64,000 nucleotides of DNA, taken from Halorubrum halophilum (GTDB taxonomy: Archaea; Halobacteriota; Halobacteria; Halobacteriales; Haloferacaceae). The position numbers and the translations under genes were made by a program. How positions within the stretch are numbered: position 1 is the first letter of the stretch; every line of letters starts with the position of its first letter. This document shows positions 50,669-60,297 of this stretch, in pieces. The DNA lies in the NCBI RefSeq assembly GCF_000739595.1, contig NZ_BBJP01000006.1:90738-154737 (forward strand), in the 5' to 3' direction. The notes under the pieces were generated by a model, which was not told where the DNA came from, searched no databases, and worked only from the letters and a program-made list of their open reading frames with translations.

Positions 50669-51199
50669 ATGCGCGGGTTCTACATCGGGCGGTATCAGCC
50701 GTTTCACGACGGCCACCGACACATGGTCGAGGAGATCGCGGCCGAGGTCGACGAGCTCGTGTTGGGAATCGGTTCGGCCGGCGACTCCCACACCACCCGG
50801 AACCCGTTCACGGCCGGCGAGCGCGTGATGATGGTGACGAAGGCCGTCGAGAAGCTCGACGTCACCACCTACGTCGTCCCGATCGAGGACCTCGACCGCA
50901 ACTCCGTGTGGGTGAGCCACGTCCAGAGCATGGCCCCGCGGTTCGACGTGGCGTACTCGAACAACCCGCTCGTCGTCCGGCTGTTCGAGGAGGCCGGCGT
51001 GGAGGTGCGTCAGTCACCGATGTTCCGCCGCGACGTGTTGGAGGGGACCGAACTCCGCGAGCGGATAATCCACGGCCGCAACTGGACCGATCTCGTCCCC
51101 GACGCCGTCGTCGACGTGATCCGCGAGGTCGACGGCGTCGAGCGCATCCGTCGGATCGCCGAGACCGATTCGATAGGCGACGAACCGTCCGACGAGTAG
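50669..51199 (+). CDS. nadM: NMN adenylyltransferase
   Basis: A 176-residue nucleotidyltransferase joining NMN and ATP to NAD. Signature: GRYQPFHDGHRHMVEEI (HxGH) at the start and SPMFRRDVLEGTELRERI with the conserved KMSKS-like region near residue 125. Length is standard for archaeal NadM. It starts 171 bp from the divergent lonB start, within a shared promoter region. Confidence 0.95.
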   Translation: MRGFYIGRYQPFHDGHRHMVEEIAAEVDELVLGIGSAGDSHTTRNPFTAGERVMMVTKAVEKLDVTTYVVPIEDLDRNSVWVSHVQSMAPRFDVAYSNNPLVVRLFEEAGVEVRQSPMFRRDVLEGTELRERIIHGRNWTDLVPDAVVDVIREVDGVERIRRIAETDSIGDEPSDE

Positions 51200-51287
51200 C
51201 CGGCCGGATCGCCCTCGCCGCCTCCTCGCTGCCAGCTCTCACCCGCTCCACCCGCCTTTTAAGAGCTAGCCGTCCCGCCGATCGGCT

Positions 51288-52148
51288 GTGATAACGCTCG
51301 CCTCCGACTTCGGCTCGCCGTACCCGGCCGCGATGAAAGGAGTGATCCGACGCCACACCGACGCCGAACTGATCGATATCGCCCACGACCTGCCGCGCGG
51401 AGACCCGCGGGCGGCCGCCTTCTGGCTCCGGTTCGTGCTCCCGGAGTTCCCGCCGGCCGTCCACTGCGCGGTGATCGATCCGGGCGTCGGCACCGACCGG
51501 GACGCGCTCGTCGTGCGCGCCGGCTCGCACGTGATCGTCGCCCCCGACAACGGGCTCGCGATGCCCCCGGCTCGGGCGCTCGCGAGGGAAGGAGAGGAGG
51601 GGAAAGGAGAGGGCGAAGGAGAAGAGGAAGACGTCGAAGCCTTCGTCGTCGACGTCGACGAGCCCGCGAGCGAGACGTTCCACGGCCGCGACGTGTTCGC
51701 GCCGATCGCAGCCCGGATCCGGACCGCGCTCGACGGCGGTCCGGCGGCGGCGACCCCGGAGGAGGTCTCCGACGCGCTCGTGGCCATGGACGACCTGTCG
51801 CCCGCGACGGATCCGGTCGACCTCGTCCTCCCGGAGCCGAGCGTCGAGCGCGACGACGCGGGCGACCCGGTCGCCGTCGACGGCGAGGTGCTCGCGATCG
51901 ACCGGTTCGGCAATGTCGTCACCAACGTCCCGGGCGAGCTGATCCGCGGCCGCGACTGGGTCCGGATCGACGGGGAACTCACTCCGGTCGCCGAGACGTT
52001 CGGCGCCGTCGACCCGGGCGATCGGCTCGTCACCGTCGGGAGCCACGGCTACGTCGAGTGCGACGTGAACGACGGACGCGGCGACAGCGAGTTCGACCTC
52101 CGACCCGGGGAGTCGGTGCGGATCGTCCCCGATAACGTGAGTCTGTAG
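51288..52148 (+). CDS. SAM hydroxide adenosyltransferase (DUF62)
   Basis: A 286-residue enzyme starting from the GTG at 51288. The family splits S-adenosylmethionine to adenosine and methionine using water. Motifs: TLASDFGSPYPAAMKGVI, HDLPRGDPRAAAFWLRF, VIDPGVGTDRDAL, VAPDNGLAM in the N-domain and AIDRFGNVVTNVPGE in the C-domain. A Glu/Gly-rich insertion (AREGEEGKGEGEGEEED, about 100-116) is not typical and looks like repeat expansion in purine-rich DNA. Next to nadM, perhaps co-regulated. Confidence 0.92.
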   Translation: MITLASDFGSPYPAAMKGVIRRHTDAELIDIAHDLPRGDPRAAAFWLRFVLPEFPPAVHCAVIDPGVGTDRDALVVRAGSHVIVAPDNGLAMPPARALAREGEEGKGEGEGEEEDVEAFVVDVDEPASETFHGRDVFAPIAARIRTALDGGPAAATPEEVSDALVAMDDLSPATDPVDLVLPEPSVERDDAGDPVAVDGEVLAIDRFGNVVTNVPGELIRGRDWVRIDGELTPVAETFGAVDPGDRLVTVGSHGYVECDVNDGRGDSEFDLRPGESVRIVPDNVSL

Positions 52149-52435
52149 CAGGCGGATTCGTCGAAATCACACCACTCAGACGGAGTGAAAACAGATCCGG
52201 TCGTCCGTTGACGACGCCGATCGATCGATAGCGGGAGCGGGCGTTGCAGATCGGCTGAGAGGGCATGTGATCGGGGGCCCCGCGGTGAGGGCCTCCGAAG
52301 CACCGGCCGCGAGGCGTGCGCACGCGCGCCCCGCTCGCGGGATCGCAGGCACACACCTCCCCAGCCTCGTCGCCGGCGGTGGAGCCGCCGGCAACGGTCT
52401 CACCCTTTATCAGCGATAGCGACATAACTCGCCTC
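52149..52435. other. Intergenic region with shared repeat segment
   Basis: 287 bp. It contains CCTCCCCAGCCTCGTC at 52356-52371 (identical to 23589-23604) and a GC palindrome GCCGGCGGTGGAGCCGCCGGC right after it. It resembles the repeat-rich gap at 23300. Probable promoter TTTATCAGC near 52407. Confidence 0.5.
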
Positions 52436-53110
52436 GTGATAGCCGTGGCCGGTGGAAAGGGCGGCAGCGGGAAGACGACAACCACGCTGGGGCTTGCACG
52501 AGCGCTGTCGCGACGGGGCGCCCCCGTGGTCGCCGCCGACGCCGACTGGGACCTCCCGAACCTCGCGCGCCTGTCGAGCGCGACCAACGACGAGCGCGAG
52601 CCCGCCGCGGACGCACCGACCGCGATCGACGCGGTCCAGACCGAGGGGGAGATACGCCCGGATCGGCGGGCACCAACGGTTCTTGCGGCGCCTCACGAAC
52701 CCGAAGACGCCGACGCCGAGCGGGTCCTCGGTGCGTTGGCGGAGGCGGTCCCGGACGACACGCCGATCCTCTTGGACTGTCCGGCGGGCGCGTCGCCCGA
52801 CGCCGCGGCCCCGCTTCGAGTCGCCGAGCAGTGCCTCCTCGTGACGCCGCTCCGCCGAGCGGCGCTTCGCGACACCGCGAAGACCGCGGCGCTCGCGCGC
52901 CAGTTAAACTGTCATCCGGTCGGTACCGTCGCTGTCCGTGCCGAATCGGTTCCGGAAGGAGTGGGTGACCTACTCGGCTGTCCGGTGCTCGGACGAGTTC
53001 CACCGGCCGAGCCCGAACCGTTGTCCGACTCGTCGGTACGGTCTGCGTACGACGCCTTGGCGCGTCGGCTCGTCGCCGCCCACGGGAGGGATCGCTGGCG
53101 GGTCGCGTGA
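52436..53110 (+). CDS. ParA/MinD family P-loop ATPase
   Basis: A 224-residue protein. The GTG at 52436 starts directly at the domain (VIAVAGGKGGSGKTTTTLG), while the longer frame runs through a noncoding repeat. Deviant Walker A GGKGGSGKT at residues 6-14 and ADADWDLPNL follow the MinD/ParA pattern; LLDCPAG is Walker B. It is small for a chromosome-partition ParA, more like orphan MinD homologs of haloarchaea. Its stop overlaps the next start (GTGA), so the two proteins likely act together. Confidence 0.88.
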   Translation: MIAVAGGKGGSGKTTTTLGLARALSRRGAPVVAADADWDLPNLARLSSATNDEREPAADAPTAIDAVQTEGEIRPDRRAPTVLAAPHEPEDADAERVLGALAEAVPDDTPILLDCPAGASPDAAAPLRVAEQCLLVTPLRRAALRDTAKTAALARQLNCHPVGTVAVRAESVPEGVGDLLGCPVLGRVPPAEPEPLSDSSVRSAYDALARRLVAAHGRDRWRVA

Positions 53111-53844
53111 ACGTCGAGTCCGACTCGCGTCGGGCGCTCGTCCCCCACCGACAGAGCCAAACCTCCGGAGCCGGCAGCGGGTGTATGGAGACGCTCCCGA
53201 CCGGGATCTCCGTGCTCGACAGGGAGTTCGACGGCGGGCTCCCGAGCGGCAGTGTCGTCGTGTTGAAGGCGGACCCCGCGAGCCAGTCGGAGCTGATCGT
53301 CGACCGGTTTTCGCGCCCGCGAACGTGCCGCTACCTCACGACGGTGCGCTCGGCCGACGCCGTCGAGGAGACCCTCACGCACGACGGAGGGGGAGAGAGC
53401 GGTGAAAGCGACGCCGATAGGGGAGACGGAGGAGCCGGAGAAACCGCCGTCGAAGAAACGGACCGCGAGGACCCTATCGACGACGTGCTGGCGGCGGCCG
53501 CGGAGCTCCCGGAACGCGCCACGCTCGTCATCGACTCCGCCGAACCGCTGGAGGCGGCAGACCGGTCGCGGTACGGCTCGTTCCTCACCGATCTCCGTCG
53601 ACACGTCGACGACGCTGGCGGAATCGCGGTGATACACGCGTTTAAAGGCGACAACGGACCAAATCGGGTCGTTACCGAGCAGGTCGCGGACGTGGTCTTC
53701 GACCTCCGGACGACCGTGACCGGTACGGAAATTGTGAATCGGCTGATCGTGCCCAAGTTCCGCGGCGGCGCGGCGCTCGAAGAACCCCTCAAACTGAAAC
53801 TCACTGATACCGTGTCGGTGGACACGAGCCGCGATATCGCCTGA
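53107..53844 (+). CDS. KaiC/RecA-like protein lacking a P-loop
   Basis: A 245-residue protein from the GTG at 53107 (an internal ATG at 53185 is possible). It begins as a KaiC/RadA-like domain, METLPTGISVLDREFDGGLPSGSVVVLKA, but the GxxxxGKT loop is replaced by DPASQSEL. Walker B remains as TLVIDSAEPLEAADRSR. A hydrophilic acidic insertion lies at about 90-120. It may be a nucleotide-free partner of the ParA-like ATPase with which it overlaps. The role is unknown. Confidence 0.75.
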   Translation: MNVESDSRRALVPHRQSQTSGAGSGCMETLPTGISVLDREFDGGLPSGSVVVLKADPASQSELIVDRFSRPRTCRYLTTVRSADAVEETLTHDGGGESGESDADRGDGGAGETAVEETDREDPIDDVLAAAAELPERATLVIDSAEPLEAADRSRYGSFLTDLRRHVDDAGGIAVIHAFKGDNGPNRVVTEQVADVVFDLRTTVTGTEIVNRLIVPKFRGGAALEEPLKLKLTDTVSVDTSRDIA

Positions 53845-53865
53845 TCCGACGCGCGGGCTGGGACG

Positions 53866-54126
53866 TTATGACACCACTGACGCCGCGACGACGATAACCC
53901 CGACGAGCACCGCGCCCGCCGCCCAGTTTCGCGGGCGGTCGAGCGAGCCGTACGGCCCGCCCTTTCGCGAGAAGAGGTACCCCGCGTAGATAGCGAGCGG
54001 CGCCAGCGTCGGCAGAGTCGGCACGTCGACGACGCCAGCGACGCCGGACAACAGCGCGACCGTGATCGTCGTCGCGCCGGCGCTCGCGGCGACGACGAGG
54101 TCGTCGCGCGCACGTTCAATTTCCAT
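53866..54126 (-). CDS. Small membrane protein
   Basis: An 86-residue protein with about three membrane helices (residues 8-30, 37-52 and 66-86) and a basic loop RKGGPYGSLDRPRN. It faces the ParA operon convergently. No recognised family. Confidence 0.65.
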   Translation of the reverse strand: MEIERARDDLVVAASAGATTITVALLSGVAGVVDVPTLPTLAPLAIYAGYLFSRKGGPYGSLDRPRNWAAGAVLVGVIVVAASVVS

Positions 54127-54228
54127 GTCTCTGGGTGGGTCGACCGCGGTTCAAAAGGGATCGGTTCGCGTTCCCGCGGGTGATCCGAATTTTTCCGGGC
54201 GGGTCGGCCGCCCCGCCCGAAGTCCGGT

Positions 54229-55149
54229 TTACTCCTCGTCGATCTCGTCGACGATCTCGTCGGCGTCGACGTCGACGTCTTCGAGCGCCTCCTCGATGTC
54301 TTCGGCGCCGGCGCCGCCGCCCATGCCGCCCATCATACCGCCGAGACCGCCCATACCGCCGCCCTCAATGACTTCCTCGACGACGACGCGGTCGAGGTCG
54401 AGCCGGCTCATGAGGTCCTGCGCGATCTGCTGTTTCTGGAACATCCACTGCTGGTTCATCTGCATCGCCTGCGTCGCCGTGACGTAGAGGACGTCCTTCT
54501 CGACTTCCTCGGTTTCGACGGTCTCCTCGCCGTCGTCGTCCTCGGTGACGCTCTCCTCCTCTTCGGTGACCGTCTCGATCCGGACCTCGGGCGCCTCCTG
54601 GAGGTACATCCCGAGCATGCCGGCGGCCTGCTGTTCGCGGTCGTCGATCTGTTCGAGGATCTCGTACTCGTACTCGAGGTCCTCGCCGGCCAGCGGGTGG
54701 TTGAAGTCGACGCGGGCGCGGCCGCCGATGATCGTCTCGAGGTAGCCCTGCTGGTTGTCGATCTGGACCTGTGCGCCGGGGTAGCGGCTGTCCTCGGGGA
54801 TCTTGTCGGCCTTGACGGTCTCGACCTCGTCGGGGTCGTACTCGCCGAAGGCGTCCTCGGCGGGCACGTCGACGACGCCCTCGTCGCCGACGTCGGCGCC
54901 GACGAAGGCCTCCTCGACGGACGGGAACACGTGGCCGGCGCCCAGCGCGATGATGCGCGGCTCGAACTCGTGTTCCTCGGTGTCGATCTCGGCGTCCTCG
55001 GCGGTCTCCTCGTCGGTGGTGTCGATGACGCGGTCGTCATCGGCGGTTCGAATCGTGTACGCGACCCGCACGAAGTCGCCGTCGGCGAGTCCCTCGGTCT
55101 CGGCCTCGTCTGCGTCCTCGGCCGCGTCCGCTTGCTCCTGATCGCTCAT
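54229..55149 (-). CDS. FKBP-type peptidyl-prolyl isomerase (SlyD-like)
   Basis: A 306-residue protein starting at the ATG at 55149. Residues about 20-165 hold an FKBP/IF domain: GDFVRVAYTIRTADDRVI-like start, FVGADVGDEGVVDVPAEDAFGEYDP and RVDFNHPLAGEDLEYEYEI, matching SlyD. The C-terminal 140 residues are acidic, with a Met/Gly-rich stretch (GGMGGLGGMMGGMGGG) and an acidic end. Expected to assist protein folding in the cytoplasm; the Gly/Met tail may bind metals or chaperone clients, which is inference. Confidence 0.92.
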   Translation of the reverse strand: MSDQEQADAAEDADEAETEGLADGDFVRVAYTIRTADDDRVIDTTDEETAEDAEIDTEEHEFEPRIIALGAGHVFPSVEEAFVGADVGDEGVVDVPAEDAFGEYDPDEVETVKADKIPEDSRYPGAQVQIDNQQGYLETIIGGRARVDFNHPLAGEDLEYEYEILEQIDDREQQAAGMLGMYLQEAPEVRIETVTEEEESVTEDDDGEETVETEEVEKDVLYVTATQAMQMNQQWMFQKQQIAQDLMSRLDLDRVVVEEVIEGGGMGGLGGMMGGMGGGAGAEDIEEALEDVDVDADEIVDEIDEE

Positions 55150-55263
55150 ACCCTGAAGGTCTCCTGTTACACCCTTAAGGAGCACGGTTCGACACGGCGA
55201 CGCCCGCGTCGCGGCGGATCCACGTCCCGCGGCGCTTAAGAACGCGCCCGGCGGAATCCGGGT

Positions 55264-55860
55264 ATGTTCGAGGTCGAGATCAAGGTCCCGGCCGACATCG
55301 ACGCCGTCCGGGAGCGGCTGCGCGAGGCTGGCGCCGAGCGCGTCGACGCCCGACGCCAGCGCGACGCGTACTACGACGCCCCGCACCGCGACTTCGCCGA
55401 GACGGACGAGGCGCTCCGGGTCCGGCACGAGTCTCCGCTCCCGGACGGGATCGGCGGCGAAACCGAGTCGTCGGCGGACCCGGACGCGGAGACGACGAAG
55501 CTCACCTACAAGGGCCCGCTCCTCGACGAGGGGTCGAAGACGCGCACGGAACACGAGACCGCCGTCGTCGACGGCGAGGCGATGGCCGGCGTGCTCTCGG
55601 GACTCGGGTTCGAGCCGGCCGCGATTGTCGAGAAGCGCCGGGAGTTCTGGTCGTTCGAGGGGTTCACCGTCACCCTCGACGCGGTCGACGGCGTCGGCGA
55701 GTTCGTCGAGATCGAGCGCGAGATCGACGACGAGGACGCGATCGAAGCCACCCGCGACGAGGCGCTGGAAGCCCTCGACCGGCTCGGGCTCGACGGGGAC
55801 TCGCAGATACGAACGTCGTACCTCGGGCTGCTGCTGGCGGACGGCGACGGGGCCGACTGA
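55264..55860 (+). CDS. CYTH domain protein (class IV adenylyl cyclase-like)
   Basis: A 198-residue tunnel-fold protein. It has the N-terminal EVEIKVP (the ExExK motif), DAYYDAPHRDFAETDEALRVR, TYKGPLLDEGSKTR, VEKRREFW and FVEIEREID. These are hallmarks of CyaB/thiamine-triphosphatase family (CYTH) proteins that act on triphosphate substrates with divalent metals. Whether it is a cyclase or a triphosphatase cannot be told; a triphosphatase is more likely in archaea. Confidence 0.92.
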   Translation: MFEVEIKVPADIDAVRERLREAGAERVDARRQRDAYYDAPHRDFAETDEALRVRHESPLPDGIGGETESSADPDAETTKLTYKGPLLDEGSKTRTEHETAVVDGEAMAGVLSGLGFEPAAIVEKRREFWSFEGFTVTLDAVDGVGEFVEIEREIDDEDAIEATRDEALEALDRLGLDGDSQIRTSYLGLLLADGDGAD

Positions 55861-55900
55861 GTCGCTCCGCGGTCGTCGACTCACCGCCGGCCGTTCCTCC

Positions 55901-56368
55901 CTACTCTCCGTCCGGTCGCTTCTCCGAGAGCACGGTCCGGTCGAACTCGCAGACGAGCACGTCGTCACCCTCCTCGACGGTCTTGAACGCCTCCACGTGC
56001 ATCGTGACCACACCTCGCTCGCCATCGCTCGTCTCCCGCTTGTCCGTGACGGTCGACCGCGCGCGGATCGTGTCGCCGTAGAACACCGGGTTCGGATGCT
56101 CGACGCCGTCGTACGAGAGGTTCGCGACGATGGTGCCGTCGGTCGTCTCCGGGATCGACACGCCGACCGCGAGCGACATGGTGTAGAGCCCGTTGACCAG
56201 CCGCTCGCCGAACTGCGTCCCCTCGGCGAAGTCGGCGTCGAGGTGGAGCGGCTGCTGGTTCATCGTCATGTCGCAGAAGCGCTGGTTGTCGGCCTCGCTT
56301 ATCGTCCGTCGCTTCGCGTGCTCGATCGTCTCGCCGACCGCGAACTCCTCGTAGTAGCGTCCGGGCAT
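55901..56368 (-). CDS. MaoC-like hot-dog dehydratase
   Basis: A 155-residue protein from the ATG at 56368. It has the R-hydratase pattern RYYEEFAVGETI, ISEADNQRFCDMTMNQQPLHLD (catalytic Asp/His) and VNGLYTMSLAVGVS. It hydrates or dehydrates an enoyl-CoA. It is divergent from a CitE-like lyase gene 117 bp away, a pairing seen in haloarchaeal acyl-CoA metabolism (mesaconyl-CoA and methylmalyl-CoA steps are candidates), but it is half the size of the mesaconyl-CoA hydratase, so the substrate is unknown. Confidence 0.85.
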   Translation of the reverse strand: MPGRYYEEFAVGETIEHAKRRTISEADNQRFCDMTMNQQPLHLDADFAEGTQFGERLVNGLYTMSLAVGVSIPETTDGTIVANLSYDGVEHPNPVFYGDTIRARSTVTDKRETSDGERGVVTMHVEAFKTVEEGDDVLVCEFDRTVLSEKRPDGE

Positions 56369-56485
56369 GGCGCCATCGTCGACGGGCGGCGTCAAATCGG
56401 TACCGCTCCCACGGCCAGCCGACCTATCGGATAAACGACCGACGCCGTCGGGACGATTTATATCGGTGCGGGCAGACCGCCCGGC

Positions 56486-57352
56486 ATGGCACGACGAAGC
56501 CTCCTGTTCTCCCCCGGCGACCGGCCGGAGCTCATGCGGAAGGCGGCGGCGACGGACGCGGACGTGCTCTGTTTCGACCTCGAAGACGCGGTCGCACCCG
56601 ACCGGAAAGTCGAGGCCCGTGAATCCGTCCGCGCGGTGCTCGCCGAGCCCGACTTCGACCCCGACGCGGAGGTGTGCGTCCGGTTCACGGCCACCGAGCC
56701 GGCGGCCGACCTCGACGCGCTGGTGGGGGAGCGCTCCGAGACCGATAGCCACGCCGACCTCCGACTCGACGCGGTCATGCTCCCGAAAGTCGAGGGTGCG
56801 GACCGGGTTGACCGCGTCGCGTCGCTCTGCGCGGACCGCGGGCTCGACCCGGCCGTGTTCGCCCTCGTCGAGACGGCGGCGGGAATCCTCTCGGCCGAGT
56901 CGATCGCGGCCGCCCCGGCGACCGACGCGCTTGTCTTCGGCGCCGAGGACCTCGCGGCCGACCTGGGCGCGACGCGAACCGACGAGGGGACCGAAGTGCT
57001 GTACGCCCGCGAGCACGTCGTCCTCGCGGCCGGCGCCGCCGACATCGACGCGATCGACACGGTGTACACGGACTTCTCCGACGCGGACGGGCTCCGCGAG
57101 GAGACCGAGTTCGCGCTCACCCTCGGCTACGACGGGAAGCTGGCGATCCACCCCTCTCAGGTCGACCCGATCAACGCGGCGTTCACGCCGGATCCGGAGG
57201 AGATCGAGTGGGCCGAGCGAGTGCTCGACGCCCGCGACGACGCGGACCGGGAGGGGCGGGCTGTCTTCCAGGTCGACGGCGAGATGATCGACGCGCCCCT
57301 GATCGCGCAGGCGGAGAGGATCGCCGAGCGCGCCGCCGCGAGCGATCGGTAG
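56486..57352 (+). CDS. HpcH/HpaI aldolase / CitE-like CoA lyase
   Basis: A 288-residue TIM-barrel enzyme. [20 protein letters not shown] at the start, [18 protein letters not shown] (metal-binding Glu/Asp), [27 protein letters not shown] and [14 protein letters not shown] are CitE/beta-methylmalyl-CoA lyase motifs. It should cleave or form a malyl-CoA-type bond, or hydrolyse malyl-CoA. It begins 117 bp from the divergent MaoC gene, and the glutamate dehydrogenase gene follows. In haloarchaea this set recalls the methylaspartate cycle, but the rest of that pathway is not in the window. Confidence 0.88.
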   Translation: MARRSLLFSPGDRPELMRKAAATDADVLCFDLEDAVAPDRKVEARESVRAVLAEPDFDPDAEVCVRFTATEPAADLDALVGERSETDSHADLRLDAVMLPKVEGADRVDRVASLCADRGLDPAVFALVETAAGILSAESIAAAPATDALVFGAEDLAADLGATRTDEGTEVLYAREHVVLAAGAADIDAIDTVYTDFSDADGLREETEFALTLGYDGKLAIHPSQVDPINAAFTPDPEEIEWAERVLDARDDADREGRAVFQVDGEMIDAPLIAQAERIAERAAASDR

Positions 57353-57419
57353 GGCATCGGTCGAGACAAGAAGCGAAGCGTTCGCCACAGTTAACCTCGA
57401 TCCCTCGGGAGAGAAACGC

Positions 57420-58673
57420 ATGGCCGGCCAAGCCAATCCCTTCGAGAGCCTTCAAGAGCAGGTCGACGACGCCGCGGCGTTCCTCGACGCACCGCCGGGC
57501 GTACTCACTCGCCTGAAGAATCCGGAGCGCGTGCTGGAGACGAACCTCACGTTCGAGCGCGACGACGGCACACTGGAGACGGTCCGGGCGTACCGGTCGC
57601 AGTTCAACGGCGACCGCGGCCCGTACAAGGGCGGCATTCGGTATCACCCGGGCGTCACCCGCGACGAGGTGAAGGCGCTGTCGGGGTGGATGGCGTACAA
57701 GTGCGCCGTCGTCGACATCCCGTATGGGGGCGGCAAGGGAGGTATCGCGATCGATCCGGCCGACTACTCCGAGGCCGAACTGGAGCGACTCACCCGCGCG
57801 TTCGCGACCGAGCTTCGCCCGCTGATCGGCGAGGACCGCGACATCCCCGCGCCCGACGTCAACACCGGCCAGCGGGAGATGAACTGGATCAAAGACACTT
57901 ACGAGACCTTAGAGAACACGACCGCTCCCGGCGTCATCACCGGCAAGGCGCTCGACTCGGGCGGCAGCGAGGGGCGCGTCGAGGCGACCGGTCGCTCGGT
58001 CGCGCTCGCCGCGCGAGAGGCGTTCGACTGGCTCGACCGCGACGTCTCGGGCGCGACGGTCGCCGTGCAGGGGTACGGGAACGCGGGCTCGATCGGCGCC
58101 GCGTTGCTCGACAATCTCGGTGCCGACGTGGTGGCGGTCTCCGACTCCTCCGGGGGCATCCACGCGGCCGACGGGCTCGACCCGCGCGCCGTGAAAGACC
58201 ACAAGGCCGAGACCGGCTCCGTCAGCGGCTACGGCGACGCGGCGTCGATCACGAACGAGGAGCTGTTGACGCTCGACGTCGACCTCCTCGTGCCCGCTGC
58301 GCTGGAGAACGCGATCGACGAGGACCTCGCCGGCGACGTGCGCGCCGACGTGATCGTCGAGGCCGCGAACGGACCGCTCACCCCGGACGCCGACGACGTG
58401 CTCGTCGAGAAGGACGTGTACGTCGTCCCCGATATCCTCGCGAACGCCGGCGGCGTCACCGTCTCGTACTTCGAGTGGGTCCAGAACCGACAGCGGTTCC
58501 ACTGGACGGAAGAGCGGGTGAACGAGGAGCTAGAGCGCGTTATCACCGGGGCGTTCGAGGGCATCGTCGACGCCTTCGACGTCCACGAGACGCCGAACCT
58601 CCGGACCGCGGCGTACGTCGTCGCCATCGATCGGATCGTCGACGCCTACGATCAGGCGGGCAACTGGCCGTAG
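57420..58673 (+). CDS. Glutamate dehydrogenase (NAD(P)-dependent)
   Basis: A 417-residue enzyme of the hexameric Glu/Leu/Phe/Val dehydrogenase family. [22 protein letters not shown] and [17 protein letters not shown] carry the catalytic Lys, [20 protein letters not shown] is the Rossmann loop, and [13 protein letters not shown] follows. It interconverts 2-oxoglutarate plus ammonia and glutamate. Haloarchaea have several paralogs; coenzyme preference cannot be judged. It lies 67 bp after the CitE-like gene and may share its transcript. Confidence 0.95.
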   Translation: MAGQANPFESLQEQVDDAAAFLDAPPGVLTRLKNPERVLETNLTFERDDGTLETVRAYRSQFNGDRGPYKGGIRYHPGVTRDEVKALSGWMAYKCAVVDIPYGGGKGGIAIDPADYSEAELERLTRAFATELRPLIGEDRDIPAPDVNTGQREMNWIKDTYETLENTTAPGVITGKALDSGGSEGRVEATGRSVALAAREAFDWLDRDVSGATVAVQGYGNAGSIGAALLDNLGADVVAVSDSSGGIHAADGLDPRAVKDHKAETGSVSGYGDAASITNEELLTLDVDLLVPAALENAIDEDLAGDVRADVIVEAANGPLTPDADDVLVEKDVYVVPDILANAGGVTVSYFEWVQNRQRFHWTEERVNEELERVITGAFEGIVDAFDVHETPNLRTAAYVVAIDRIVDAYDQAGNWP

Positions 58674-58698
58674 TTCGGTCCGTCCGAAGCGACGACTC

Positions 58699-59415
58699 CT
58701 ACTCCAGCCGCGCGTCCCGGATCTCGATGTGGCCGCGATCGCCCTCCCATACCGCGTCGTACTCGATGTCGATCCGCCGGTCCATGTGCGGTCCATCGAC
58801 GACGTACGTCTCGAACTCTCCGCCCTCGCCGAGCGGGTGGACCCCGTACTCCTCGCGGAGGTCGACGAGCTCGGCGAGCGCGTCCGCGTCGTAGCGCCGC
58901 CCGAGCCACGACTCGTCGAGCCCGTAGGCGGCCACCTGCACGATACGGATCTCGAAGCCGGCGTCGAACATCGCCTCTGCGAGTTCCACCGGGTCCTCCC
59001 GCCACAGCGGCGCGAACAGATCGATCCCGAGCCGGTCGCACATCCCCTGAATGCGGCTCGTCTGGAACTCGCTCTCGACCGCGCCGGCGGTGACGCCCGC
59101 GAGGTCGACCCCCTCATCGGCAGCGATATCTCGAAGCGCGGCCTCCATCGGCTCCAGCTCGGCGTCGCCTTGCGCGCCCGCGTCGTCGACGTCGTCTGCG
59201 CCGAAGTCGTCGGGAGACACTTCGACGAGGTCGATCCCGACGCTCTCGGCCGCGAGCGCGGCGAGTTCGGTCGCCGGCGTGTGATACATGTACGAGTCGC
59301 CCGCGGGGTGGACCGTCAGGAGCCGCGAGACGTCGAGGCCCTCCTCCAGCGCACGGTACAGCGCCCACGAGGAGTCCTTCCCGCCGGAAAAGAGGCTCAC
59401 CCAGTCGTCGGTCAT
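58699..59415 (-). CDS. Diphthine-ammonia ligase-like ATPase (Dph6 family)
   Basis: A 238-residue PP-loop ATPase; the ATG at 59415 starts directly at WVSLFSGGKDSSWALY (SGGKDS motif). GVTAGAVESEFQTSRIQGMCDRLGI and FETYVVDGPHMDRRI match the DUF71/ATP_bind_4 family. In the related enzymes Dph6 amidates diphthine on elongation factor 2. Haloarchaeal EF2 carries diphthamide, so this role is likely. Confidence 0.88.
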   Translation of the reverse strand: MTDDWVSLFSGGKDSSWALYRALEEGLDVSRLLTVHPAGDSYMYHTPATELAALAAESVGIDLVEVSPDDFGADDVDDAGAQGDAELEPMEAALRDIAADEGVDLAGVTAGAVESEFQTSRIQGMCDRLGIDLFAPLWREDPVELAEAMFDAGFEIRIVQVAAYGLDESWLGRRYDADALAELVDLREEYGVHPLGEGGEFETYVVDGPHMDRRIDIEYDAVWEGDRGHIEIRDARLE

Positions 59416-59537
59416 TGGCGGTGGAAGGCCCGGCGCGCCTAAAGCGTCGGCGGTCCGCGACGCGGTCGCTAGGCGGGTGAACTGCGGTGCGAGAGCGAAA
59501 GCGTCGGTGTCGGGTCGCCCGCTCAGCCGAGGCAGGG

Positions 59538-60107
59538 TCAGTCGCTGATGAACTCGTTGTCGCGCCAGTTGACGCCGCCGTCGCCGTCGCCCGCTCCCTG
59601 CGGGCTCTCGACGACCTCGATGCTCGCGGGGCGCGGCTCGCCCTCGACGATACGGGTCGCCTCCAGCTCGCCGTCCTCCTCGGTGATCGCGGTCAGCGTC
59701 CCCTTCTCCGAGAGGGTCGCGATCTTGCGTAACACGAGGAACATCGGGTACTGAAGCGCGGAGTTCTGCAGCACGGTCTCGCGGTCGCCCTTGAAGCAGG
59801 CGAACTCGACGAGTTCGGAGGGGATCTCCTCCTCCTCGTCGTCCATCCACTGCGGGCCGCCGGCGCGCGGGGGCTCTTCCTCCCACACGCGCGTCTCCGT
59901 GACCGACGCCTTCAGCTGGGCGGTCGGCGTGTACTTGCTAATTGACTCGTCGTCGGACAGGGCCTTGATGATGAGGGTGTTGTTTCGACGCGTGATGTCG
60001 ATGTCGTCGATCTCCGGCGGGAGGTCGGGATCTTCTTCGAAGTACGTCTCCACGTCTTCGAGTGGCAGTTCGAGCGTCGAATGAAGTCTGAACACGCGGC
60101 CTGTCAT
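59538..60107 (-). CDS. Haloarchaeal uncharacterised acidic protein
   Basis: A 189-residue very acidic protein from the ATG at 60107. Three parts: RVFRLHSTLELPLEDVETYF with an alternating beta pattern; a central NNTLIIKALSDDESISKY and EEPPRAGGPQWMDDEEEEIP; and a C-terminal QYPMFLVLRKIATLSEKGTLTAI segment that resembles a small beta-rich domain. Conserved in haloarchaea as a protein of unknown function; I see no catalytic motif. Confidence 0.7.
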   Translation of the reverse strand: MTGRVFRLHSTLELPLEDVETYFEEDPDLPPEIDDIDITRRNNTLIIKALSDDESISKYTPTAQLKASVTETRVWEEEPPRAGGPQWMDDEEEEIPSELVEFACFKGDRETVLQNSALQYPMFLVLRKIATLSEKGTLTAITEEDGELEATRIVEGEPRPASIEVVESPQGAGDGDGGVNWRDNEFISD

Positions 60108-60297
60108 TGTTGGTTGGGTGAGATGGGATCGAACCGATCGACACGGCGGCAGCGGCGACTGCTGCACCTACCCCGTCTAGGGTCCGTGGGTTTATATCGC
60201 CTGCCCTTCGACGTTCGAGATCGGGACTCGAACGACGCCGCGAAAATCGGAGGCCGTGAGCCTCCGCCGGCGTCGACTGAGGCGGGTTCCGACTGGA

